Positions 26,880-34,391 are shown, counted from the first letter of the stretch. The stretch is 64,000 bases of DNA from JAHECQ01 sp963775125 (GCA_963775125.1 CAVZHQ010000002.1:992001-1056000), one strand, 5' to 3'. Made by a program: numbers and translations. The notes: generated from the letters alone by a model not told the origin.

Positions 26880-27319
26880 GCAACGTGATCGTGCAATCAA
26901 CGCGCTTCGGCGACATCGATGTCAGCAAGGATCGTCTCATCGACTTCGGTGATGGTCTGCTCGGGTTCCCCGACTCGAAGTCGTTCATTCTCGTCGAGAT
27001 CGAGGATGACCCGTACTACTTTTGGTTCCAGAGCACGACGGAGGCGCAGCTCGCCTTCCTCGTCGCCCGGCCCTGGGACTTCTTCCCGGACTACGAGATC
27101 GACGTCCCCGATGACATCGTGGCCTGCCTGGGATTGGAAGATCCCGCACACTCAGAGGTCTTCCTGCTCCTGACGGTCCAAACCGACGGAGACCGGCCGA
27201 CCGGGGTCACCGCGAACCTGCTCGGGCCGGTCGTGGTCAACTCCGAGAACCGAAGAGCCAGCCAGGTCGTCCAGCACAGTTCGGACTACTCTGCCCGCGA
27301 GCCGTTGGGAGCGAACTGA
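26876..27319 (+). CDS. fliW: Flagellar assembly factor FliW
   Basis: The 147-residue product has the FliW core: FGDIDVSKDRLIDFGDGLLG, FPDSKSFILVEIEDD and ARPWDFFPDYEIDVPDD. FliW binds free flagellin or CsrA; when flagellin is exported, FliW binds CsrA and lifts repression of flagellin translation. TTG 26876 overlaps the upstream stop; GTG 26885 is an alternative. It overlaps csrA by TGATG. Confidence 0.93.
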   Translation: MSNVIVQSTRFGDIDVSKDRLIDFGDGLLGFPDSKSFILVEIEDDPYYFWFQSTTEAQLAFLVARPWDFFPDYEIDVPDDIVACLGLEDPAHSEVFLLLTVQTDGDRPTGVTANLLGPVVVNSENRRASQVVQHSSDYSAREPLGAN

Positions 27320-27534
27320 TGTTGGTGTTGAGTCGTAAACCGAACCAGTCGATCGTCATCAGCTCCGACATCATCGTCACCGTCATCGAGATTCGTGGCG
27401 ATCAAGTGCGCCTGGGCATCAAGGCACCCCGAAGCGTCACCGTGCACCGTGACGAAGTGGCAGCAGAGATTCGGCGTGCCAACCAGGAAGCGGCGGCCGC
27501 ACCGATGCTGCCACTGCCGCTACCCCGCCCGTAG
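27319..27534 (+). CDS. csrA: Carbon storage regulator / translational repressor CsrA
   Basis: The 71-residue product begins MLVLSRKPNQSIVI, with the strand EIRGDQVRLGIKAPRSVTVH and the RNA-contacting HRDEVAAEI segment typical of CsrA/RsmA. The C-terminus is Pro/Leu-rich and variable. It dimerises and binds GGA in RNA hairpin loops. The three flagellin leaders in this window carry such loops. Confidence 0.95.
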   Translation: MLVLSRKPNQSIVISSDIIVTVIEIRGDQVRLGIKAPRSVTVHRDEVAAEIRRANQEAAAAPMLPLPLPRP

Positions 27535-27590
27535 AGCGTTCGGGCTCGCCCCCAAGGCCAAACTCGCTCTCGGCGGGTCAACCTCCTGCG

Positions 27591-28235
27591 TCAGTTGCCC
27601 GATGGACGATACGTCCAGTGCCACGGCTCACGGGGAACGTCCTCGACGAACCCGAAGCGCCAGCCGTTCTCCCGCATCCAGGACTGCGCCCGGTCGTCGA
27701 GATCGAGGTCTACGGCGACACCCCAACCGTGGTTGGACGTTCCGGGTGTCGCGGCGAGGCCGCCCTGGCTGTAGAGGCCCTTCTTCTCTACGAGCTGCTC
27801 CTGCTCACTCAGTGTGCGGTAGCTGTCGGTGATGCCGATCGTGACGCCTTGAGCGGCCGCCTCAGCCTCCATCCGATCGAAGGCGCTGGCGGCCGGGTCC
27901 CAGAGACGGTGCTCAGGGTGGTTGGCCAGGGGGGCGAGCGCCGGGGTCGGGATCTGCCCGTTTCCGTAGGGGACCAGTTCGCTCGGGGGCGTCAGCGGAC
28001 CATACGTTCCGGGGGTTCGTCGGTCCGCGGGGGTTGCGGCGGCCCAACTCGGTGCGCTCTGAAGAATCGAGGTCTGCAGGAGCTGACCGAACGATCCGGT
28101 GGAAGCCGGTGTTCCCGCGACGTCGAAGCCGACCGCGCCGAGTGGGGCGGTGTTGGTGACCGGGCGGGACAGCTGGGCGATGCGGCCCTCGATCCCGGCA
28201 ATACGCGAGGTCACCGAGGCGATGGGATCCACCAT
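27591..28235 (-). CDS. M15-family peptidase (VanY/D-Ala-D-Ala carboxypeptidase type)
   Basis: The 214-residue product from ATG 28235 (VDPIASVTSRIAGIEGRIAQ) has a Ser/Pro-rich N-terminal half and a C-terminal zinc peptidase domain. The zinc-ligand motifs are SNHGWGVAVDLD (H..D) and PWHWTY (H), with GITDSYRTLSEQ upstream. It cuts D-Ala-containing peptide bonds in peptidoglycan. No signal peptide is seen; like the transglycosylase at the other flank of the flagellar cluster, it may be exported by the flagellar system to remodel wall. It is convergent with csrA, with 56 bases between. Confidence 0.78.
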   Translation of the reverse strand: MVDPIASVTSRIAGIEGRIAQLSRPVTNTAPLGAVGFDVAGTPASTGSFGQLLQTSILQSAPSWAAATPADRRTPGTYGPLTPPSELVPYGNGQIPTPALAPLANHPEHRLWDPAASAFDRMEAEAAAQGVTIGITDSYRTLSEQEQLVEKKGLYSQGGLAATPGTSNHGWGVAVDLDLDDRAQSWMRENGWRFGFVEDVPREPWHWTYRPSGN

Positions 28236-28261
28236 TTCCGCAGTCTCGGCCGGCCAGCATC

Positions 28262-28543
28262 GGTCATGAGTACTGAGTTCCATGGGCTCTGCCGATCGAT
28301 GCTCCGGCAGCCGGTCGTTTCGGATCGCGCGCCAGTCGGGATGCAGGCCGAAGGCGAAGCTGTCGGACCTGTTGGAGCGGCGCTGGCCGGAACGGAGGTG
28401 ATCATCGCCCGCTCCGGGCGTCCTGTCGTTCGGCTGGTTCCGATCGTCGAACCCCCAACGCGTCTCCTGGGTTTCCTGCTGCCTTCGTCCGCGATGAGCG
28501 CTTCGCTCCCCTTGATGGGGCAGATCTGGGGGACTGGGAATGA
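28262..28543 (+). pseudogene. Remnant of a Phd/YefM-type antitoxin
   Basis: Antitoxin-like segments are spread over three frames: a KAKLSDLLER piece in one frame and ALAGTEVIIARSGRPVVRLVP in the next. The second is the strongly conserved Phd/YefM centre. At least one single-base change near 28378-28384 separates them, the upstream start region is scrambled and no normal C-terminus follows. It lies just before a PIN-like fragment, in the usual antitoxin-toxin order. It is outside the integrated element. Confidence 0.5.
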
Positions 28544-28737
28544 CGACGCAACTGCTCGACACTCACGCCTTCGTTTCGGCCGTGGCCGAGCCTCTGATCA
28601 CGCAGTCCGCGGGGATCGTCGCCAGCCTCGGGGCCGATGAGCTCCCTGTGCCGGCCATCCGCGCCCGGCACTCACGAGCTCTCCTGTGGTCCCACAGGGA
28701 TCTGTTCGATCGGAGGAGGCTGGCCGTTGTTTGGTGA
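28540..28737 (+). pseudogene. Remnant of a PIN-domain (VapC-type) toxin
   Basis: The start MTTQLLDTHAFVSAVAEP matches the PIN N-terminus with its first catalytic Asp. After about 45 residues only the C-terminal-like HRDLFDR piece is present before the frame stops, so the central acidic residues are lost. Length is 65 residues against about 130 for a whole toxin. I read it as an internal deletion derivative. Confidence 0.45.
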
Positions 28738-28807
28738 CGAGACGCCGATTCCGTCCCGAAGGGTGGTCGAGCTGTCGCCGAGGCCCGTCAGGGGCGAAGG
28801 GTGTTCA

Positions 28808-28855
28808 CGTGGAGCTGAGGGGAATCGAACCCCTGACCCCCTGCATGCAAAGCAG
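28808..28855. repeat. attL: 48-bp copy of the tRNA-Ala 3' end
   Basis: This is identical to 39290-39337. It contains the T arm, variable loop and the 3' half of the anticodon stem-loop, but not the 5' half of a tRNA, so it is not a tRNA gene. The identity breaks at both flanks. Confidence 0.9.
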
Positions 28856-28990
28856 ATCTGAGGGTGTCCGACGGGCGTGGTCCTGCCCGGCTCGTGATGC
28901 CCAGATTCGCCTGTTCCGGTCATGTTTTCCCAGTTCACAGGGGGTCTGGTGTCCGGTCGTGTCGAGTCAGTTCCGGCGCTGTCTCGATCG

Positions 28991-29008
28991 GTCCGGCTCG
29001 AGCCGGAC
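28991..29008. promoter_or_regulatory. 18-bp perfect palindrome near the left end of the element
   Basis: GTCCGGCTC is followed directly by its reverse complement. It lies between attL and the integrase arm-like repeats. It could be a regulator operator or part of a recombination complex; no partner is known. Confidence 0.35.
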
Positions 29009-29016
29009 AGGTCGCG

Positions 29017-29048
29017 ACGTAGCCAAAAGGCTACGTTTGTGGCTACGT
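29017..29048. repeat. Left-arm GGCTACGT repeats (putative integrase arm sites)
   Basis: The site contains ACGTAGCC, then after AAAA its inverted copy GGCTACGT, then a second direct GGCTACGT 12 bases on. The same word order occurs inside the right end of the element (39192-39233). Mirrored short repeats inside both att cores are typical of arm-type binding sites. Confidence 0.55.
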
Positions 29049-29334
29049 TTTGCTGACCCGGCTCGTTCGCCACCAGCGTTTCCGTTCGGTGAGAGCAGGA
29101 AGGTGTCGGACGTCGCTGAGTTCACCGACGGCATCGTCGAGTTGTGCTGCGATTGGCGGCTTCGGCTTGGCTGGTGTCGAGTTGGTGGTTGATGAGTTCG
29201 ATGTGTTGGTCGTGGGCTTGCTGGGCGAGGGCTTGGGCGTGCTCGTGGACTTCGACGGCTCGGTTGCAGTAGCCGGTGATCTCGTAGAGGTTCTGGACCA
29301 GTAATCGAATCCTCCCTCCTGTAGAGAGGGCACC
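29043..29334 (-). pseudogene. Probable C-terminal fragment of the broken relaxase gene
   Basis: In line with the stop of the relaxase fragment upstream, a helical reading LVQNLYEITGYCNRAVEVHE to LDTSQAEAA starts near 29301. It then shifts one frame at about 29155 and ends IAAQLDDAVGELSDVRHLPA through RVSKT at 29043. No good start codon precedes it. I infer that a large internal deletion joined the ends of one gene, with a further one-base shift. Confidence 0.4.
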
Positions 29335-29952
29335 TCAAGTCAAGTCGTAACCGAGGACCACTTGGGGTTCTTTGCGTCCTGCTCTGAACCGTTCGACCTC
29401 GCCCCGGGTGACACGCCACTCGCCATAGTCGGTGCGAGAGGCGTCGAGCCGGGCCGGCCCGACGGCTGTTGTTCCGTTCGGCGGTTCGGGCTTGTTCGCT
29501 GCGGTCTGTCGTGCGAGGCGACGAAGATAGGACGGGTCGACGTCGATCAGCTTGGCTACCTGCTCGATCGTGAGTTGTTCCGTTGGCCGACCGGTCGGCG
29601 CGATGGTCGCTGTGTTGTCGTGGATGGTTCGACCGGCGGAGCCGAACGCAGCGACGAGTTGTTGCCCGGTCGTTGGATGTTGCCCGAGGAGGACTCGTTG
29701 CAGCATGACCGGGTCGACCGATGTGAGCCGGTCCGCACCGATCATCGCGGTGGCGCCCTGGCCGTGCCATCGGCCGGCCTGTTGGGCGGAGTCGGCGTAG
29801 TAGGCGCCAGGGCCGACGGCCTGAACCGTTGCCGACTGATCGGCCCGGCGTCCGCCTCTCGCCGGCTGATCACCGGTCAGATAGTTGGCCACAGCGGTCG
29901 CTGCACCGTTGGCGCCCGATGCCTTCTCGCCGAGTTTGGTGACACTGACCAA
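29335..29952 (-). pseudogene. Truncated MobF relaxase with an inserted helix-turn-helix
   Basis: The frame from TTG 29952 reads VSVTKLGEKASGANGAATAV, then GPGAYYADSAQQAGRWHGQG, features of TrwC/MobF N-termini. An excisionase-like helix-turn-helix follows (LTIEQVAKLIDVDPSYLRRL) and then VERFRAGRKEPQVVLGYDLT, where a stop falls exactly at the conserved GYDxT(FS) block. The relaxase histidine triad and helicase domain are missing, so it cannot be active. It belongs to a different subtype from the intact relaxase at 34392-37400, suggesting a second, older element. Confidence 0.6.
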
Positions 29953-30527
29953 CAAAGCCGACCATCCCCGGGCAGTCCGATCCGTAACGCAACGAGGGAC
30001 ACTCGTGAGGTCGGAATCGGACACACCACGACATCGGGGTCCGCAGGGTCTTGTCATGTCGGCCGTCGCGGGTCAGGAGTACCGGTGTTTCGTCGAGCTG
30101 GATCGTGAGCGTGTCGCCATTGGCGACCATGGTCGAACCGTCGACCTGTCGCAGCACTCGTTCGGCTGCGAGGTCCAGGCCTGCGCAGTCACCGACTCCT
30201 TCGAGGGTCGACAGCGTGTATTCGACCGGATCGAAACTCTTGACCCCGCCGCCGTAGTTCGAACAACCGAACGAAACCTCGAGGCTGCCTACGTACTCCG
30301 CAGTTGGTTCCTCGGCGACGACGATTCTGATCCTGAGGACCGAATCGGCCGGAATGCGACGGCGATCCCGACCGGCGATCCCGACCGGAAGCTCTGATGC
30401 AGGGATTGTCCAATGACCAGCCCGCCGCAGACGGCAGCTGACCTATCGCTGCGGTCGAGATAGTCGCTTCGTCCGAGTCGATCGGCGAGCCGCCCGACGA
30501 TGAGCAGCCGGCGAGAACGGCAGCCAA
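29870..30527 (-). pseudogene. Broken lipoprotein gene with META/HslJ-like C-terminal part
   Basis: A lipobox (SLAAVLAGCSSSGG) opens near 30527. The frame shifts once near 30417-30426 to HWTIPASELPVGIAGRDRR, and then continues VSFGCSNYGGGVKSFDPVEY, GDCAGLDLAAERVL and NGDTLTIQLDETPVLLTRD. That layout resembles a META-type heat-shock/lipoprotein domain. There is no clear ATG start, and the 3' end runs into the truncated relaxase. Product would be an exported lipoprotein of unknown role. The domain reading is moderate confidence; the broken state is directly visible. Confidence 0.45.
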
Positions 30528-30734
30528 CGAACGGTCGGGCAGGCATGGCCGAACCCGTATCCGACGGGTCGAATCGGCAGCCGCCGAGACGCTGGTGGCC
30601 AGGAGGTGGCGTGGCTCGCAGCTCTTGGTCAGGTCTCGGCCTGTCGCTCGATTGGATCTGAGTGTCGATGCAATGGCCGTGGTCCTGTTTCAGACGAGAA
30701 GTGACGGTGTCGGCAACGGATGGAGTCGGGTACG

Positions 30735-31007
30735 TCAGAGGTTGGTGACGGCGATCAGGTCGACGTTCCCTGACGCGTAAGCGTGGGAGTAGTAGACGCG
30801 GACGTCCTGCTCGTCGGGGACTTCGAGCGCTGCCTCGCGGACCTCGTACTCGGGCTGATTCGAGAGTTCCGCAACCGGGATGCTCGGTGCTCTCCAGGGT
30901 TCGTCACCGATCTCCGCGATGAACGTACGGGCCGCACTTCGAGCGGCGGGGCTCGGCGTCTCGCGTTCGATCCAGGCGTGGAATGCCTCGATATCTCGAA
31001 GCGCCAC
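30735..31007 (-). CDS. Small protein, tentative RelE/ParE-like toxin of a two-gene operon
   Basis: The 90-residue product (LRDIEAFHAWIERETPSPAA at the start, EVREAALEV and DVRVYYSHAYASGNVDLIAV at the end) has the helix-helix-sheet order of RelE/ParE toxins, but I cannot place it in a family. GTG 31007 shares one base with the stop of the upstream 69-residue gene (TAGTG). That gene order, antitoxin then toxin with overlap, suggests a toxin-antitoxin pair that may stabilise the element. It could also be an unrelated small operon. Confidence 0.45.
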   Translation of the reverse strand: MALRDIEAFHAWIERETPSPAARSAARTFIAEIGDEPWRAPSIPVAELSNQPEYEVREAALEVPDEQDVRVYYSHAYASGNVDLIAVTNL

Positions 31008-31216
31008 TACTCAGCGGGCGGTTCGGTGCGAGCGAGAAACTCGGCGGCCGTCATTGTCTCGGTCGAGTCCGACGCATTGACCCGAGCGAGCGATTCGTTG
31101 AGGAGCTCGACGAACTTGGGATTGGCGAGGTCCTTCTCCGCAGCTGCCCACGATCGATCGAGCGCGTCCTGGCGTCGCTGTTGTTCGTCGGTCAGTTCTT
31201 CGTGCCGCATGGCCAT
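31007..31216 (-). CDS. Small acidic protein, tentative antitoxin partner
   Basis: The 69-residue product starts at ATG 31216 behind a strong GAGGAGGT ribosome-binding site. It is charged and helical (HEELTDEQQRRQDALDRSW, ANPKFVELLNESLARV) with an acidic tail (MTAAEFLARTEP). The tail resembles toxin-binding ends of antitoxins, but no DNA-binding motif is clear. It is translationally coupled to the following gene. Confidence 0.45.
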   Translation of the reverse strand: MAMRHEELTDEQQRRQDALDRSWAAAEKDLANPKFVELLNESLARVNASDSTETMTAAEFLARTEPPAE

Positions 31217-31301
31217 GTCCCACCTCCTCGGTGCCCTGCAACGGTACACCCTGATGCGATGCCGAACGTTGGCGGCACCGACGCCCACGCATCGGTCGAA
31301 C

Positions 31302-31541
31302 TCATTTGGGGCTGGCACTTTCGAGCAGGCTGTCCCAGGCGCCGATGGCGTGAGGGAGGCTCTGGCGAACGGAGTGGCGGTAGCCCTCGGTCGTTCGGGT
31401 GTCGACGTGGCCGGCAAGGTCGGCGACCTTGATCAGGTCGTCGAGTTGGTCACTGACGAGTGAGACGAACGAGTGACAAAGCTCGTAGGTGGTCCAGTCG
31501 TCGCCAAGGCCGGCGCGTTGGCAGAGTCCGAAAGGCCCGGC
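31302..31541 (-). pseudogene. C-terminal remnant of a second tyrosine integrase
   Basis: About 75 residues (LCQRAGLGDDWTTYELCHSF, VADLAGHVDTRTTEGYRHSV, PHAIGAWDSLL) are close to the C-terminus of the intact integrase at 38007-39176. The box-II catalytic Arg is Cys here (YELCHS against YELRHS), so it would be inactive even if whole. The upstream two thirds are missing; an RHS fragment on the other strand begins directly at the break. Confidence 0.8.
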
Positions 31542-31544
31542 CGG

Positions 31545-32172
31545 TGAGGGGAATCAGATTACGACCTATGACTACGACGCTGCCGGTTTGGTCAACCTGG
31601 TGAATGGCCCGCTCGCCGCGAGTGACACGACGACGTACGTCAACGACGCCCGGTCGGGTAAGCCGTCGACGGTGACCGCGCCGAACGCTCAGTTGACCAC
31701 GGTCGCCTACGACGGGTTGGGGCGTACGACCGGGGTCACGTTGCCGGGCGCGACGGCGGTGTCGCTGATGTTCGACTACCGGCTGGGATCGGGCCCGCCT
31801 CGGGTGAGGACCAGCGAGCACCGCGGAGCCGGGAACTACAACGATCGTTGGGTGTTTCTCGATGGGTTGGGTCGGGAGATTCAGACCCAGCAGCATTACC
31901 AGGAGGCGGCAACGATCTCGGTGGTGTCCTCTGCGTATGACGCGGTAGGTCGCCCGAAGTGGGTGACGCGTCCCTACAGCTTGTCGGTCCCGCCCGACAC
32001 GTACCGCACGTACGCGGTGGCGTCGTTGCCGAGGTCGTCGTTCGCGTATGACGCTGACGGGTTGACGCAGCAGACCCAGCACGGTTCGTCGGGTTCGCCG
32101 ACGGTCTCATCGACCCGGACGCAGGGCTGGCGGACAAGACGGCAAAGTCGATGGACACAACATTTGTGCTAA
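31545..32172 (+). pseudogene. RHS/YD-repeat protein fragment
   Basis: An open frame without a credible start reads YD-repeat units: YDYDAAGLVNLVNGPLA, VAYDGLGRTTGVTLPGATAV, VFLDGLGREIQTQQHY, SAYDAVGRPKWVTRPY and FAYDADGLTQQT. Such repeats build the shell of RHS polymorphic toxins and wall proteins. The fragment covers only part of the core, and no secretion signal or toxin tip is attached in frame. The junction with the dead integrase is at about 31541. Confidence 0.75.
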
Positions 32173-32378
32173 TAGCCCTACTGCTCGGCCTCACATTATA
32201 TTCATTTCCCTTGTCGTTCTTGGGTGATAGAAAGGAGAAACTGAAGCGATCCAAGTTCAACAAGGGTCACGGGTCTTCCGGGGCGGCTATGTTATGGCTT
32301 TGGTTTGGCTGGAGGTTCTGGTGGCGGGCATCTCTTGGACTACTAAGGGTCCACCACAGGATTGTTCGCGCGGTGTAG
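32151..32378 (+). CDS. Small AT-rich membrane protein, C-terminus cut by the insertion sequence
   Basis: The 75-codon frame starts MDTTFVLIALLLGLTLYSFP, a membrane helix, followed by a basic loop (GDRKEKLKRSKFNKGHG) and a Trp-rich hydrophobic segment. Base composition is clearly more AT-rich than all neighbours, suggesting a separate origin. The last codons lie past the left inverted repeat of the IS (from 32345), so the original end was displaced. Position after an RHS fragment makes an immunity role possible; that is speculation. Confidence 0.4.
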   Translation: MDTTFVLIALLLGLTLYSFPLSFLGDRKEKLKRSKFNKGHGSSGAAMLWLWFGWRFWWRASLGLLRVHHRIVRAV

Positions 32379-33513
32379 TGTGTGGGGGTGGAAGCGTCTG
32401 ATGTGGAGTTGGGGGCCCTGTTCGGGTCGGTGATGCCGCATCTGAACGAGGTGCAGCGTCGGTTGGTGGCTGGGGCGGTGGCGCGGTCGTTGGGTCACGG
32501 CGGCAAGTCTCGGGTCGCGTCGGCGTCGGGGTTGTCGCGTAACACGGTGATCAAGGGCCAGGCGGAGGTCGAGGCCGGGGTGGAGCCGTCGGACCGGCTT
32601 CGGGCGCCGGGGGCTGGGGACAAGAAGGCGATCGACAAGCAGCCCGGGTTGTTGGCTGCGTTGGATGAGTTGGTGCATCCAGACACGCGGGGCAACCCGA
32701 TGTCGCCGTTGCGGTGGACGTTGAAGTCGACCTACGAACTCGCCCGCGAGCTGACAGCGCAGGGGTTCCAGGCGTCGGCTGAGCTGGTCCGGCGGACGCT
32801 GCACGACATGGGTTACTCGTTGCAGGCGCCGGCCAAACAGAACGAGGGCAGCTCCCACCCTGATCGTGACGGCCAGTTCAACTGGATCAACGCGTTAGCG
32901 GCCGAGCGTCTGGAAGCGGGTGAGCCGGTGATCAGTGTGGACACCAAGAAGAAAGAGTTGATCGGCGACTACGCGAACGGCGGCCGGGAATGGCAGCCCG
33001 CCGGGGAACCGGAACGGGTCAACGTTCACGACTTCGCCGACCGGGCCCTGGGCGAGTTCGCGAAGGCCATCCCGTACGGGGTCTACGACATCGCCAACAA
33101 CGCCGGTTGGGTGTCGGTTGGTGATGTCGCAGACACCGCCGAGTTCGCGGTCGAGTCGATCCGGCGGTGGTGGAACACGCTGGGCCGGGAACGGTTCCCC
33201 GACGCCACCCGGCTGATGATCACCGCCGAAGTGGAACAAGATCGAACACAAACTGTTCTCGTTCATCTCGATGAACTGGCGAGGCAAACCACTCGCCGAC
33301 ATCCGCACCATCATCGAACTCATCTCCGCCACCACCACCCAGACCGGACTCACCGTCCAAGCCGCCTACGACCCGACCTGGTACCCCAAAGGCGAGAAGA
33401 TCAGCAACACCGACTTCAACGCGCTCCCACTCCGACCACACCACTGGCACGGCGAATGGAACTACGACCTCACCCCAACCTGAACGCTCAAACAATCCCG
33501 CGGCGGGCCCTAA
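32344..33513 (+). mobile_element. Defective ISAzo13-family insertion sequence
   Basis: Imperfect terminal inverted repeats of about 28 bp begin at 32345 (AAGGGTCCACCACAGGATTG) and, inverted, at 33512; roughly 20 positions match. They enclose a single transposase gene that has lost an internal segment. No target duplication was certain. Confidence 0.7.
32382..33483 (+). pseudogene. ISAzo13-family transposase with internal deletion
   Basis: The 5' part (about 282 codons from GTG 32382) shows GRPVISVDTKKKELIG-like EPVISVDTKKKELIGDYANG, then VPYGVYD-type AIPYGVYDIANNAGWVSVGD and FPDATRLMITA. The following family block with the second catalytic Asp (ITADCGGSNG-type) is absent. Sequence resumes in another frame at KWNKIEHKLFSFISMNWRGK and ends WHGEWNYDLTPT at 33483. 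About 110 bases are missing, so the DDE triad is incomplete. Confidence 0.8.
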
Positions 33514-33872
33514 CTCTGTGGCTGACTTTGTGGCTCATGGGTGCAAGCATGGACCCGAAGGTGGGTCCGAGTTGGTTTCAAGACAACTTCTAGCCATTGC
33601 GCCCGCCCACGTTCTGGTTCGAGGTCTTCTGACTCTCGTGTGGGTCCCTCGGCGACCTGAGCAGGTAGGTTCTCGTGCGGCAACTCGAGGTCGCTGGTGC
33701 AGTGCCGAGCATGAAGAGCGGACGGGGGTATCGGGCATCGCGGGCAATTTCTATGATGCTGTCTCATGAGTTCGTCGCCGCTGACGCCTGCACAGGTCGG
33801 AAACATCTTGCTTCAGGTCCAGGGGATCACGATTCAGATCAGCAACATCATCGTGGTCGGGTAGGAGGTCCT
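33514..33872 (+). other. Region between the IS and the immunity-like gene: short frames only
   Basis: Two short frames overlap as ATGA: 33518-33769 (83 codons, ending GVSGIAGNFYDAVS) and 33766-33864 (32 codons, SSSPLTPAQVGNILLQVQGI). Neither resembles a known family. The first could be the end of an RHS toxin tip and the second a leader or a small gene; there is no strong evidence for translation of either. Confidence 0.3.
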
Positions 33873-34136
33873 GTGGCGAAGTTCTTGTGCGTGTGCGGCA
33901 CGTCGCTCTCTACGAGCGGTGCTATCCCGAACCCGATCGAGTGGCGCGTGCTCTCGGACACTGATTTCGATGAACTTGTCGGGCTGGTCGACGTCGAGGA
34001 GATCTATCAGCAAACGTCGTCGTTGGTCCGTTGCCCCGTCAGCGGGCACTTGTGGATCTTCTGGGAGGGCATGGACTCGGAACCGGTCGGCTATGTCCCG
34101 TTGACTGCTGTCGCGGGCGAAGCCGAAGTGGGGTAA
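33873..34136 (+). CDS. Small zinc-ribbon-like protein, candidate immunity protein
   Basis: The 87-residue product starts at GTG 33873 nine bases after a GGAGG site. It begins AKFLCVCGTSLSTSGAIPNP and later has SSLVRCPVSGHLWIFWEGMD; Cys residues at both ends suggest a metal-binding fold. Proteins of this look (CxCG...IPNP..W) are, to my knowledge, found next to RHS-type toxins as putative immunity genes. With an RHS fragment 1.7 kb upstream I favour an orphan immunity gene, but function is unproved. Confidence 0.5.
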   Translation: MAKFLCVCGTSLSTSGAIPNPIEWRVLSDTDFDELVGLVDVEEIYQQTSSLVRCPVSGHLWIFWEGMDSEPVGYVPLTAVAGEAEVG

Positions 34137-34353
34137 CCCGCTCGACGCGACAGCGGTGGCGATCGCGCGCGAGGTCGTGTTGGTTAGCAGGCCAGCGTCG
34201 TGCTTCGGTGCGGAGGAGGAGTTCTTCTAGGGTGGCTTTGAGGTGGGCGCGGCCTTCGGTGGCGGCAGGACGGTGCGGGGTCGAGGCGGACGGTTCGCCT
34301 GGAGTTCGGCGGATTTGACGCTGAAATGTTGGCGGCAAAGGCATTCCCGTCAT
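34039..34353 (-). CDS. Possible small protein after the relaxase gene
   Basis: The 104-codon frame starts MTGMPLPPTFQRQIRRTP and contains a helical stretch GRAHLKATLEELLLRTEARR. It lies downstream of the relaxase in the same direction, 38 bases away. Its 3' third overlaps the immunity-like gene on the other strand, so either the C-terminus is spurious or the frame is not real. Confidence 0.3.
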   Translation of the reverse strand: MTGMPLPPTFQRQIRRTPGEPSASTPHRPAATEGRAHLKATLEELLLRTEARRWPANQHDLARDRHRCRVERVTPLRLRPRQQSTGHSRPVPSPCPPRRSTSAR

Positions 34354-34391
34354 CGCTGAACGGGAACGCGGGGCGCCCCATTGGCTCTGGT

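Noticed and set aside
28808..28855. A second tRNA-Ala gene
   Set aside because: Only the 3' half is present; no acceptor 5' strand or D arm, so it is an att duplicate.
28672..29073. A 133-codon minus-strand frame crossing attL
   Set aside because: Translated tRNA sequence (SGVRFPSAP) is a known artefact, and the rest is low complexity.
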